Below, piece after piece: positions 51,717 through 59,805 of a stretch of 64,000 bases of DNA (position 1 is its first letter; every line of letters starts with the position of its first letter). The stretch spans positions 62,001-126,000 of the forward strand of contig NZ_LVYD01000051.1 of the NCBI RefSeq assembly GCF_002077945.1. The letters run 5' to 3'. The DNA comes from Niastella vici (GTDB lineage: Bacteria; Bacteroidota; Bacteroidia; Chitinophagales; Chitinophagaceae). A model generated the notes under the pieces. That model searched no databases. It saw only the letters and a list, made by a program, of their open reading frames with translations, and was not told where the DNA came from. Both the position numbers and the translations under genes were made by a program.

Positions 51717-52313
51717 CTAATTCCTAACCTCTGATTTTTCGGTTTCCATCCCCTTTTCCATACAGATCTTTAAATTTCGCCGGCCGTTCTGGATAAAGCT
51801 GCGCACTTTATTCCACTCGATGCCGGTAACATCTGCAATTTCTTTATAACATTTATTTTGCAGATAGAACAGCTCTACCGCTTTTTTTTGCTCTGTTGAT
51901 AAAGTTTGCAAACAACGCTCCAGCTTTTGCAGGTTCTCCTCCTTCAGCTGTATGCCATTCAGATGCGCTTCTTCCTCTAATTGCATACTTTCTACCTTAA
52001 ATTCCGTTGTTTTCAGGTTTTTTGGGGTGCGTAACTGCATGAGGCAGTAATTTTTAGCAAGGGTATACAGCCAGCTTTTAAAATTATCCACCTCGTGTTT
52101 GGGCAATTTGGCCACCAGTTCCTCAAAGATCTGCATCACCGCATCCTTGGCCGCCTCAGGCTGTTTCAGGTACTTCAGGCATACCCCGTACAACAGGTCC
52201 ATATACCGTTGAAAAAGCACGGCCAGCGCCTCCATATTACCGGAAGTGCGAAACAGGTTGACCAATTCTTTATCGGGCAACGCATTGGTTGGTATGTTCT
52301 TTATGAATGCCAC
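51717..52313 (-). CDS. ECF-type RNA polymerase sigma factor
   Basis: A 198-residue sigma-70-family factor with region 2 (about 25-90, LFQRYMDLLYGVCLKYL ... VDNFKSWLYTLAKNYCLMQLR) and region 4 (about 130-180, LSTEQKKAVELFYLQNKCYKEIA, then VTGIEWNKVRSFIQNGRRNLK helix-turn-helix). The GTG start at 52313 gives MAFIKNIPTNALPDKEL. Operon with the anti-sigma/TonB protein; divergent from the paralogous CarboxypepD proteins, which may be targets. Target promoters are not identifiable from this window. Confidence 0.92.
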   Translation of the reverse strand: MAFIKNIPTNALPDKELVNLFRTSGNMEALAVLFQRYMDLLYGVCLKYLKQPEAAKDAVMQIFEELVAKLPKHEVDNFKSWLYTLAKNYCLMQLRTPKNLKTTEFKVESMQLEEEAHLNGIQLKEENLQKLERCLQTLSTEQKKAVELFYLQNKCYKEIADVTGIEWNKVRSFIQNGRRNLKICMEKGMETEKSEVRN

Positions 52314-52495
52314 CGACGGCTAAAATTAACAAAAGATATAACAAGTAGTGTATGTAATTAATAAGACGGAAATTATGCGCAGGGGTTGCAATGACTTTTC
52401 CCCCAACTGAATGCCCGGTACCGGGTTAAATATTTTTTATTTCCCCGTTATGTAATTTCTCCGGTGCGCCCATCTAATTAGGCAAATGCCTGTTT

Positions 52496-53551
52496 ATGCC
52501 AAGATCTTTACGACTGATTATACCCGAACCCTGTCACGAGAACTGGCAGCAGATGACACCCCGGGAACAGGGACGTTTTTGCGGTTCCTGCCAGAAAACT
52601 GTTGTGGATTTCAGCATGATGAGCGATCAGGAGGTGTTGAACTATTTTTTGAAAGCCGGTCATAAGGTGTGTGGCCGGTTTGCCGAAGACCAGCTGAATA
52701 GGGAACTGCCAATAACTGAAAAGCGAAAACGCTTTTCATGGGCCTATGTGTGGAATGTATTGCTGGCCACCTTCCTGCTCACGGAAGCCAATGCACAGGT
52801 TAGGCCAAAGGCCAGGCCCAAAAAGCTGGTTAGAACCATTGAAAGAATGCCCCAGGTAATGGGCGATGTGGAATCTATACGTTTGGATCCTGTTGAGACT
52901 GTAATACCGGTTACAGTAAAAGGTAAGGTGATTGATTCGAAAAGTAATCAACCGGTAGCAGGGGCCAGTATCAGAATAAAAAATACTTCCAGGGGTGTCA
53001 TGGCCGATACGCTGGGTAATTTTAAGTTACCTGTTGAAAAGAAAGATTCCCTGGTGCTGGAGTTCAGCGCCATTGGTTACGAAACACAAACCCGCGTAAT
53101 AGATGGGCTCACCGGCTGGCAGCATGTTCAGGTGTTTTTGAAGCCGGCCTTTGCCAATTTGGGGGAAGTTAGTGTTATTGCCAATGAGAACACTACCAAA
53201 AGAGGGTATACAATATGTAATTATACATTTACAAGATCAGAAATAATAAAAAGAAATATCAACGATTGGGTACCCACTGCCCTAAAAAAGGACGTTAAAC
53301 TGTATCCTAATCCTGTTGTTCGCGGGAATTACATACAGGTGAGCCTGGCGTTAAAACAAGCCGGCAACTACAAGCTGGAGGTAATGAACACTGCCGGACA
53401 GATCATGCTGGTGCAGCCTGTTGTAATGGCAACGAAAGAACAGCAGGTTAATATTTACACGCAATCAGCATGGAGCGCCGGTATTTACTGGGTACGCATT
53501 ATTTCCTCCAATTCAAAAACAGTTTACCAGAGCAAGTTTATATTGCAATAA
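52496..53551 (+). CDS. CarboxypepD_reg protein with Cys-rich N-terminus and T9SS sorting domain
   Basis: A 351-residue protein with an unusual order. Residues 10-60 hold a Cys-rich module, PEPCHENWQQMTPREQGRFC, then GSCQKTVVDFSMMSDQE. A hydrophobic stretch at about 82-100 (VWNVLLATFLLTEANAQ) follows, ending in a signal-peptidase-like site. Next is CarboxypepD_reg (about 138-220, VKGKVIDSKSNQPVAGASI), and a C-terminal type IX secretion sorting domain (about 265-351, LYPNPVVRGNY to YQSKFILQ). The export signal is thus preceded by about 75 residues. Members of this group are common in Chitinophagaceae, without known function. ATG 52496, divergent from the sigma factor. Confidence 0.82.
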   Translation: MPRSLRLIIPEPCHENWQQMTPREQGRFCGSCQKTVVDFSMMSDQEVLNYFLKAGHKVCGRFAEDQLNRELPITEKRKRFSWAYVWNVLLATFLLTEANAQVRPKARPKKLVRTIERMPQVMGDVESIRLDPVETVIPVTVKGKVIDSKSNQPVAGASIRIKNTSRGVMADTLGNFKLPVEKKDSLVLEFSAIGYETQTRVIDGLTGWQHVQVFLKPAFANLGEVSVIANENTTKRGYTICNYTFTRSEIIKRNINDWVPTALKKDVKLYPNPVVRGNYIQVSLALKQAGNYKLEVMNTAGQIMLVQPVVMATKEQQVNIYTQSAWSAGIYWVRIISSNSKTVYQSKFILQ

Positions 53552-53608
53552 TGGTTACGCCGATTATGGAATTTTAACCTGGTCTGCATCAAATATTAAA
53601 TAGCGTTT

Positions 53609-54671
53609 ATGTCGAAAGCCGTACAGCTACATATACCCGAACCCTGTCATGAGAACTGGCAAAACATGACGCCGCAGGAACAGGGTCGCTTTTGCGGTTC
53701 CTGCCAAAAAATAGTAGTTGATTTTAGCGTAATGAGCGATAAAGAGATCCTCAATTATATTTCCAGCGCCAGTACGCAGGTTTGTGGGCGGTTCGCGAAC
53801 GATCAATTGAAACGGGAGTTAAGTGTTGCAGAAAACAAACGGCGGTTCTCCTGGGCATATATCTGGAATGTATTACTGGCCACATTTCTGGTTACAGAGT
53901 CATATGCACAGGGCGAGCCGGTGATGAAAAAGAAACCGGTGACTACCAACAAACCGGTACTGCCTAATGCTTTACCTACAATGGGTACGATAGCCATTGT
54001 GGAACCGGTTGAATTGTCGCTGCCGAGGGAGATCAGTGGTACTATAATAGGAAGCAAATCCAAACAACCAATGTCCGGTGCTACTGTCATGATAAAAGGT
54101 ACAGGAAAAGGCGTGGTGGCTGATGCCCTGGGAAACTTTAGAATACAGGTTGAACAGCAGGATACGGTTACATTGGAAATAAGCTACGTTGGTTATCAAT
54201 CGCAGACCTTGGTGTTTGATAATAAAACGAACTGGAAAAATGTGAACGTTATACTTTTTGAAGAAGATGTAGTATTTACAGGAGAAGTTTTGGTAGTGCA
54301 TAAAGTAATCGTGTACAGAACGGGAAGATGTGCTGGGTAAAATAGCGATTGATGAAAAACCTACTGCTATTTTACAGCAACAGGAAATCAAAGGAACTAT
54401 TCTGGATAGCAAAACAGGTGCTCCGGTAAAAGGCGCCAGTATTCATCTGGCTGATTATGGAAAAACCGTGTTGAGCGATTCAACGGGTAAGTTCAGTTTA
54501 ACGATTGAAAAAGGTGATTCCATTGTTCTTGAGGTCAAAGCTCCCTGGTATGTAACAAAACCGGTGCTGATAAATAACACAACCAACTGGCAGAATCTGG
54601 TAATAATGATGACGGAAGAATCAATTCACATGGGCGCAGTTGTGGTCGAAGAGGAGAATACAAATAAGTAA
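53609..54671 (+). pseudogene. Paralog of the 52496 protein, broken by a frameshift
   Basis: The first frame (53609-54340, 243 residues) repeats the Cys-rich module (PEPCHENWQNMTPQEQGRFC), the late hydrophobic export segment (IWNVLLATFLVTESYAQ) and a CarboxypepD_reg domain (EISGTIIGSKSKQPMSGATV). It then degenerates into HKVIVYRTGRCAG. A second frame, open from 54309 and readable to 54671, carries LGKIAIDEKPTAILQQQEIK and a second CarboxypepD_reg domain (GTILDSKTGAPVKGASI). The natural reading joins them by a one-base shift within 54309-54340. There is no homopolymer there. A GTG at 54330 would allow a separate 113-residue ORF, but without an export signal this is less likely. Confidence 0.72.
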
Positions 54672-54738
54672 TAGTTCTATACACGGGTTCATTCAGGATT
54701 AAAAATGAGGTAGTGATTATTTCTATTTCATGGTTCTA

Positions 54739-54765
54739 TACCGGCCGAAAGGCCGGTATTTTTAT
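54739..54765 (+). terminator. Intrinsic terminator of the CarboxypepD paralog
   Basis: Perfect hairpin TACCGGCC-GAAA-GGCCGGTA (54739-54758) followed by TTTTTATT. The GAAA tetraloop and T-run make this a strong terminator on the + strand. Confidence 0.92.
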
Positions 54766-54769
54766 TAAA

Positions 54770-54799
54770 TAAAAAAGCCATCCGGTGTTGCGGATGGCT
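54770..54799 (-). terminator. Intrinsic terminator of the small DUF6934 partner
   Basis: Hairpin arms AGCCATCCG (54776-54784) and CGGATGGCT (54791-54799) are exact. On the minus strand TTTTTT follows (54775-54770). It lies 21 bp after the stop of the 54820 gene. Confidence 0.88.
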
Positions 54800-54819
54800 C
54801 TTAATGATTTTATATCGAA

Positions 54820-55011
54820 TTATTTAAAAGGAATAATTATCATATTGTCCATATTCGACAATATCCTATTGGCTTCCTCTACTTTCTCGGGGAAGTAAAT
54901 TTTTTCAGAAGGCTTGTCGCTTACAGTTAAATTAATTCCTAATGAAGCGGCGTATTTAATCATGCGTTCCCTCTCCTCCATCTGTTCCTTCGTGATCTTG
55001 TTCTGTTTCAT
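54820..55011 (-). CDS. Small protein paired with a DUF6934 gene
   Basis: A 63-residue soluble protein, ATG 55011 (MKQNKITKEQMEERERMIKY), rich in Glu/Lys helices, and ending VEEANRILSNMDNMIIIPFK. The frame extends upstream to 55134, but that portion lies in the overlap with the preceding DUF6934 frame and is not likely coding. Small proteins of this size accompany DUF6934 genes in Bacteroidota, and the arrangement resembles a toxin-antitoxin or phage-defence cassette, although no function is established. The open frame and its own terminator argue that it is still expressed. Confidence 0.6.
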   Translation of the reverse strand: MKQNKITKEQMEERERMIKYAASLGINLTVSDKPSEKIYFPEKVEEANRILSNMDNMIIIPFK

Positions 55012-55496
55012 ACAATAATATTCTGTATTGTTGTTTAAATCTACGTTTTTTTGTTCGAACCAAAAAGCCAAAATAAGTAATACCTTTTTCAAAAGGCACA
55101 TTATTTGATGTATTCTTATCCGTAAGTGTTCCAACTATATCAAAATCAACACTTAATTCTTCTAAATTCAGGGTGATTGCCATTCGATAAAGTCTTGTTC
55201 TTTCCGGGCTGCTTCCTTTAAAAAAGACACATTTATCTGGATATTTCTCAAAGAAAAATTTAAGTACAGTTACAACGGTGGCTAGGATCTTATTTCTATC
55301 ATTGTTATTATCTCTTGCTAAATCGTCTATACTCCCAGTCTTTTTTATTTCCAAATGCCAGGTTAACAAACGATCCATCTGGTCTTTCTGTGAATTAAAT
55401 TAGTTTTCTAATAGGTCCTTTTGGCCCAATGCTGGTAAACTCATATTCAAGATAATCACTTGTCACAAACAGCTCTGTATACCTCTCATACTTCAT
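54956..55496 (-). pseudogene. Decayed DUF6934 gene
   Basis: Three-frame reading of the minus strand recovers a DUF6934-like protein broken at least twice. An N-terminal piece from ATG 55496 (MKYERYTELFVTSDYLEYEF, then TSIGPKGPIRKLI) meets TAA at 55397-55395, most simply Gln to stop. Past it, FTERPDGSFVNLAFGNKK continues, but then needs a one-base shift in the A-run at about 55340-55346 to reach TGSIDDLARDNNNDRNKILA and the rest (VTVLKFFFEKYPDKCVFFKG, SSPERTRLYRMAI, ending FGFLVRTKKRRF). The natural C-terminus may also be frame-shifted at the seven-A run near 55050. Surrounding DNA is visibly AT-richer than the neighbours, suggesting import. Confidence 0.7.
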
Positions 55497-55645
55497 ACGC
55501 CCGATACATGTATTACTTTACTATTAAATTAAGGAATACTATAATTACGGCCAACAATCAGCGATATTTTTTTTAATAAAACTGATTTAAAGTATGTGTA
55601 CAATCGGCGCTATATAGCCGATCCTTAGCAAACTTTCTCTCTGCT

Positions 55646-56548
55646 TCACCCCTTAAACGCCGGATGGAACTGTTGCAACGTATCGCGCAGGAACTCCCTG
55701 TCTAAATGCGTATATATTTCGGTGGTAGTGATGCTTTCGTGCCCCAGCATTTCCTGCACTGCCCGAAGATCGGCGCCGCCTTCTACCAAATGTGTGGCAA
55801 ATGAATGCCGGAAAGTGTGTGGTGAAATATTCTTCGTGATGCCCGCTTTCTTTACCAGTTCTTTCAACAGCAAAAAGATCATTACCCGGGTGAGCTTTGC
55901 ACCGCGCCGGTTCAGGAACAGCATGTCTTCATGTCCTTTCTTTACCGGCACATGCACCCGGATGTCCCTCTTATAAATGGTAATATATTTTACCGCTGAA
56001 TCACCTATCGGTACCAGCCGTTCCTTATCTCCTTTACCGGTTACGCGAATAAAACCTACATCGAGGTACAGGGCACTCAGCTTCAGGTTTACGACCTCGC
56101 TTACCCGCAATCCGCAGCTGTACATGGTTTCAAGAATGGCTTTGTTGCGGCCGCCTTCGGGTTTGCTCAGGTCTATTTCGCCAATAATAGCTTCTATTTC
56201 CTCAAAAGTGAGCACATCGGGTAGCGCGCGTTTTAGTTTGGGCGCTTCCAGCAGGGCAGTGGGGTCTTTGGTAACGATATTTTCAATAAGACAATACTTA
56301 TAGAATGCGCGGATGCCTGAAATGATGCGGGCCTGCGAGGTTGGCGTCATGCCCAGCTCACTTACCCAACGGATGAACAGTTGCAGATCGGGCAGGGTAA
56401 CATTGGCCGGACTTTGTACATTGTTCTTTTCCTGCAGGAACTGGGTAAGCTTTTCAATATCGCGCAAATAAGCTTCCACCGAATTGTCGGAAAGCGATTT
56501 CTCCAGTTGTAAGAAAGCCTTAAAGCCTTTTTTATACGGTTCCCACAT
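55646..56548 (-). CDS. xerD: Tyrosine recombinase XerD
   Basis: Site-specific recombinase that resolves chromosome dimers at dif. It has 300 residues, as usual for XerD, with a core-binding SAM-like N-domain (about 1-85) and catalytic domain (about 108-300). Catalytic residues are all visible: Arg148 (SCGLRVSE), Lys172 (GKGDKE), His244 and Arg247 (HTFRHS), His270 (LGHES), and Tyr279 (TTEIYTHLD). ATG 56548, divergent from the YkgJ gene. It is the housekeeping type, not an integrase of a visible mobile element. No dif candidate was searched for beyond eye inspection and none was seen. Confidence 0.93.
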   Translation of the reverse strand: MWEPYKKGFKAFLQLEKSLSDNSVEAYLRDIEKLTQFLQEKNNVQSPANVTLPDLQLFIRWVSELGMTPTSQARIISGIRAFYKYCLIENIVTKDPTALLEAPKLKRALPDVLTFEEIEAIIGEIDLSKPEGGRNKAILETMYSCGLRVSEVVNLKLSALYLDVGFIRVTGKGDKERLVPIGDSAVKYITIYKRDIRVHVPVKKGHEDMLFLNRRGAKLTRVMIFLLLKELVKKAGITKNISPHTFRHSFATHLVEGGADLRAVQEMLGHESITTTEIYTHLDREFLRDTLQQFHPAFKG

Positions 56549-56673
56549 AGTGTACTGTTAAAGCAAAATTGGGTTACATCAATAACGAAGCTATCCGTAA
56601 CAAAATTTGCTATATTCGTTGCTCAAAAATAACGCATCCATATCATTGGCCACTCTTAAAATCAACTGTCGAC

Positions 56674-57180
56674 ATGCTGCTTAGTCTTGCAAAGATGAAA
56701 AAGAAAATGCTCCTTAACCGGTCAGCTTTCAGAAGGTTTTTAACAAAGCTGGAGAAGAATCCGCCCCGCGGGCTCGATAATCTGGCAGTGGAAACTGATA
56801 AGCAGGTTTGGGCAGAAACCGATTGTCTGGCCTGCGCCAATTGCTGCAAGACCATGACGCCTACCTTCACCAATACCGATATCAAGCGCATTTCGGCCCA
56901 TCTTGACATGACTGAGGAGGCCTTTAAAAAGAAGTGGCTGAAGAAGGACCGGGCGGGCGATTGGGTGAATACCCGCCAGCCATGCCAGTTCCTGAACCTG
57001 AAAGATAACAAGTGCTCTATTTATGAAGTACGGCCAAAAGACTGCTCGGGCTTCCCGCACCATACCCGCCGCCGCATGATCGATTATATGCACGTGTTTA
57101 AACAGAATATTGAATATTGTCCGGCTACCTTCAGACTGATAGAGCGGATGATGGAGAAAACCAATGAAAAGCCTCAGTAA
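56674..57180 (+). CDS. YkgJ-family cysteine cluster protein
   Basis: Small putative zinc- or Fe-S-binding protein, 168 residues from ATG 56674. The frame reaches TTG at 56569, but the added 35 residues do not look like family sequence; ATG 56695 (MKKKMLLNRS) is another option. The diagnostic cysteines are ETDCLACANCCKTMTPTF (about 48-65), CQFLNLKDNKCSIYEVRPKD and CSGFPHH. The function of YkgJ proteins is unsettled (possible metal chaperone). It is convergent with yraN, one base after its stop. Confidence 0.82.
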   Translation: MLLSLAKMKKKMLLNRSAFRRFLTKLEKNPPRGLDNLAVETDKQVWAETDCLACANCCKTMTPTFTNTDIKRISAHLDMTEEAFKKKWLKKDRAGDWVNTRQPCQFLNLKDNKCSIYEVRPKDCSGFPHHTRRRMIDYMHVFKQNIEYCPATFRLIERMMEKTNEKPQ

Positions 57181-57540
57181 TTATAAATAAACATCCTCTA
57201 TAAAAAAGTATTCTACCGGCTGACCGGGCAGCATGGTGATCGATAAAATATTGAATTGCACCTCGCGCCATTGCTGGTTTTGGTACATATAGGCCCGGGC
57301 GGCCTGTAGCAGGTTCTTAATTTTCTTTTTTGATACGCTTTCCTCCGGATGGCCGAATAACAGGCTGCTCCTGGTCTTTACTTCTATAATGTGCAGCACA
57401 TTATCCCGTGACGCAATGATATCGATCTCATACCGGGCATAGCGCCAGTTGCGCTGTAAGATGGTAAACAGTTGCTTTTGCAGATAGGCAACAGCCATAT
57501 CCTCACCTTTTTTACCAGTATCATGATGCTGATAGCTCAT
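57181..57540 (-). CDS. yraN: YraN family (UPF0102) endonuclease-like protein
   Basis: A 119-residue member of the UPF0102 group with a restriction-endonuclease-like fold. GKKGEDMAVAYLQKQ (first Glu, about 10-24), RNWRYARYEIDIIA (Asp, about 31-44) and HIIEVKTRSS (Glu-x-Lys, about 52-61) form the PD-(D/E)xK pattern. The role is probably in DNA processing; E. coli YraN is poorly characterised. Divergent from manA by 35 bp. Confidence 0.9.
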   Translation of the reverse strand: MSYQHHDTGKKGEDMAVAYLQKQLFTILQRNWRYARYEIDIIASRDNVLHIIEVKTRSSLLFGHPEESVSKKKIKNLLQAARAYMYQNQQWREVQFNILSITMLPGQPVEYFFIEDVYL

Positions 57541-57575
57541 GGCATTTTTGTATCATTGCAAATTACTGAAGATAT

Positions 57576-58796
57576 ATGTCGAACAATACCAAAATATTTA
57601 AACTCCAGGGCAAGGTTCAGCATTATACCTGGGGCGGAATGGATTTTATTCCTGCGCTGTTGCATTTGTCGAACCCCGAAAAAAAGCCCTTTGCCGAATA
57701 CTGGATGGGGGCACATGATAATGTACCGTCTGAAGTAGAGCTGCCTGACGGTAGCCTGCAACCGCTTAATGCTTTTATAAAGCAGGATGCGGCTGCTTTG
57801 CTGGGGCCCGCTGTTCATCAACGTTTTGGCCGCCTTCCTTACCTGTTCAAGGTGCTCGATGTAAAAGATATGTTGAGTATTCAGGTGCATCCTACAAAGA
57901 AAGCAGCTGAATCGGCATTTGCTGCCGAGAATATGAAGGGCACGCCATTAAATGCACCGAACCGCAATTATAAGGATGATAACCACAAGCCGGAGTTAAT
58001 GCTGGCATTGAGCGATTTCTGGTTGCTGCACGGGTTTAAATCGCCCCAGGCGCTGGTGACCATCCTGATGCAAACACCCGAGCTGCAATTCCTGGTGCCG
58101 GTATTTGACAATGAGAATTATCATGCCCTGTACGAAAGGGTAATGACCATGGACCAGCAGGAGGTTGATGAGCGTTTACGCCCCTTGCTCGACCGCATCG
58201 TTCCCCTGTATGAAAAAGGATTTCTTGACCGCAGCCAGGAAGATTTCTGGGCAGCGCGGGCTGCTAAAACATTTTGTGAACCGAACCGGCTCGACCGCGG
58301 TATTTTTTCTATATACCTGTTCAACCTGTTGAACCTGAAACCCGGAGAAGCCATTTTTCAGGATGCCGGTATTCCGCACGCTTATCTCGAAGGACAGAAT
58401 ATGGAACTAATGGCCAATTCTGATAACGTGTTGCGTGGCGGGCTCACCAATAAATATATTGATGTACCGGAATTGATGCATCATACGAAGTTTGAAGCAG
58501 TGATCCCCAACATCCTCACAGGCACTAGTGGTGCAGTTACCGGTGAAACAGCTTTTCCCACGCCGGCGGCTGATTTTGAATTACGCAGGCTGGTGCTGAA
58601 ATCCGGTTCCACCGTATCGCTGACCGCTTCCACGGCCGAGATCTTTTTTGTGTATGAAGGGGCAGTGAAAGCGAAAGCAGGCAGTACTGAAATTTCCCTG
58701 GGTAAGGGCGAAACCATGCTGGCCACGGCCGGCGCTTCTTTTGAGCTGCAGATAAGTCAGGATGCGGTGTTGTTCAGGGCTACAGTTCCGCAGTAA
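57576..58796 (+). CDS. manA: Mannose-6-phosphate isomerase, class I
   Basis: Cytosolic zinc-dependent isomerase that interconverts mannose-6-phosphate and fructose-6-phosphate. At 406 residues it is full length. Zinc-site motifs are LSIQVHPTKKAAESAF (Gln/His near 102-104) and NHKPELMLAL (Glu/His near 140), with the C-terminal third GIPHAYLEGQNMELMANSDN and VLRGGLTNKYIDVPEL (about 265-300). ATG 57576 is 35 bp from yraN, and TATCATTG at about 57551 loosely fits a -7 element. It is followed by a short heptamer repeat and the long gap before rnhA. Confidence 0.95.
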   Translation: MSNNTKIFKLQGKVQHYTWGGMDFIPALLHLSNPEKKPFAEYWMGAHDNVPSEVELPDGSLQPLNAFIKQDAAALLGPAVHQRFGRLPYLFKVLDVKDMLSIQVHPTKKAAESAFAAENMKGTPLNAPNRNYKDDNHKPELMLALSDFWLLHGFKSPQALVTILMQTPELQFLVPVFDNENYHALYERVMTMDQQEVDERLRPLLDRIVPLYEKGFLDRSQEDFWAARAAKTFCEPNRLDRGIFSIYLFNLLNLKPGEAIFQDAGIPHAYLEGQNMELMANSDNVLRGGLTNKYIDVPELMHHTKFEAVIPNILTGTSGAVTGETAFPTPAADFELRRLVLKSGSTVSLTASTAEIFFVYEGAVKAKAGSTEISLGKGETMLATAGASFELQISQDAVLFRATVPQ

Positions 58797-58831
58797 GTGA
58801 AGTAAGAAGTAGGGAATAAGAGGTAAGAAGA
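58797..58831. repeat. Short heptamer repeat after manA
   Basis: Five 7-bp units, GTGAAGT (58797), AAGAAGT, AGGGAAT, AAGAGGT, AAGAAGA (to 58831), start immediately after the manA TAA. Same period as the other heptamer elements but purine-only. Confidence 0.7.
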
Positions 58832-59109
58832 TCCTGAATTTCAAAAATTCACATTTCATTTTACGGCTACCCTGTAATTCAGCCTAAAAATAAATTCCAT
58901 TGGCCATTCCGGTTTCCGGGATGGCCTCTTTGTTTGCCCAGACTGCCAATTACAGTGGTCTAAAGCCAAAACCAACGGCCATTGAGGGGTATATTTCCTG
59001 GCAGGAGATATACCTTTTTTATGCTATTAGGTTTGGGTCTTGGTTTAAAATAAAGCAGATTGAATGCGTTATAAATGCACATTAAACATATAGGAAATGC
59101 AGCTTTTAC

Positions 59110-59164
59110 CTGGGTTTGGTCTGCGTTTTATCTGGGTTTGGTCTGGGTTTAGTCTGTGTTTGAA
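59110..59164. repeat. Five-unit 11-bp tandem repeat
   Basis: Exact 11-base units: CTGGGTTTGGT (59110-59120 and 59132-59142), CTGCGTTTTAT (59121-59131), CTGGGTTTAGT (59143-59153), CTGTGTTTGAA (59154-59164). It is the same period as the arrays at 4749-5064 and 31260-31292, but a different word. Confidence 0.8.
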
Positions 59165-59227
59165 TAAAGAAATACGAAAGGAAACTGTAGCGAAGATGTC
59201 AGCAGGTCGCACCTCCTTTACTAAATA

Positions 59228-59264
59228 TTCAGGCCCGGGTAAAACTGATTTACCCAGGCCTGAA
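59228..59264 (-). terminator. Stable hairpin downstream of rnhA
   Basis: Arms TTCAGGCCCGGGTAAA (59228-59243) and TTTACCCAGGCCTGAA (59249-59264) pair over 16 positions with one mismatch. It lies 29 bp past the rnhA stop on the minus strand. T-run is weak, so this may be a stability stem or a poor terminator. Confidence 0.6.
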
Positions 59265-59292
59265 AAAGTTCAATATGTAGCTGGAAATGTTA

Positions 59293-59769
59293 TTAAACAT
59301 CGCCACCGAAGCCGGTGTCATCGAGCAGGTTACCCCCATCGGCAGCGGCAGTGGCCAGTTGGTCGCACCGGTTATTGAACGGGTTATCGGCATGGCCTTT
59401 TACCCATACAAACTTTAGCTGGTGTTTCTGCATCAATTTGTAAAAACGGGTCCACAGGTCTTTATTCTTCTTACCCCCTTTAAAATCGGTGGCAATCCAG
59501 TTTTTCAACCAGCCTTCCATAACCGCTTTTACCACATACTGGCTGTCGGAGTAAATCGTGATCTTTAATCCCTCGCGGTTGAGGGCTTCCAGAGCGGCGA
59601 TCACCGCCATAAGCTCCATGCGGTTATTGGTAGTACGGCGATAACCGGCCGAAAGTTCTTTGCGTGAAGCGCCCCATTGTAAGATAGCGCCATACCCACC
59701 CGGTCCGGGGTTGCCGCGGGATGCGCCATCAGTATAAATAACCAGTTCTTTATTCGAAGAAGTTGTCAA
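59293..59769 (-). CDS. rnhA: Ribonuclease HI
   Basis: Endonuclease that removes RNA from RNA-DNA hybrids. It has 158 residues; catalytic carboxylates Asp14 (YTDGASRGNPG), Glu52 (NRMELMAV), Asp75 (YSDSQYV) and Asp136 (NRCDQLA), with His126 (KGHADN), are all present. No ATG precedes the fold: upstream in frame read TTC, ATT, then TAA further out, so the TTG at 59769 (MTTSSNKELVIYTDG) is the assumed start. The upstream gene on the same strand is the acyl-CoA carboxylase, 36 bp away. Confidence 0.93.
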   Translation of the reverse strand: MTTSSNKELVIYTDGASRGNPGPGGYGAILQWGASRKELSAGYRRTTNNRMELMAVIAALEALNREGLKITIYSDSQYVVKAVMEGWLKNWIATDFKGGKKNKDLWTRFYKLMQKHQLKFVWVKGHADNPFNNRCDQLATAAADGGNLLDDTGFGGDV

Positions 59770-59805
59770 AATGAATACAGCTTATTTTAATGAGCCGGCA
59801 AGATA

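Larger units (their letters stand above)
58832..59292. other. Gene-free gap between manA and rnhA
   Basis: After the heptamer run this gap holds a 61-codon frame (58900-59085) with no family character, a five-unit 11-bp repeat (59110-59164) and a hairpin at 59228-59264. Otherwise nothing recognisable. Confidence 0.5.

Noticed and set aside
55646-56548. Integrase of a mobile element next to the AT-rich DUF6934 patch
   Set aside because: Length, catalytic set and context match housekeeping XerD; no tRNA target or direct repeats flank the patch.
58900-59085. A 61-codon frame between manA and rnhA
   Set aside because: No signal peptide, motif or promoter; it lies in a repeat-containing gap.
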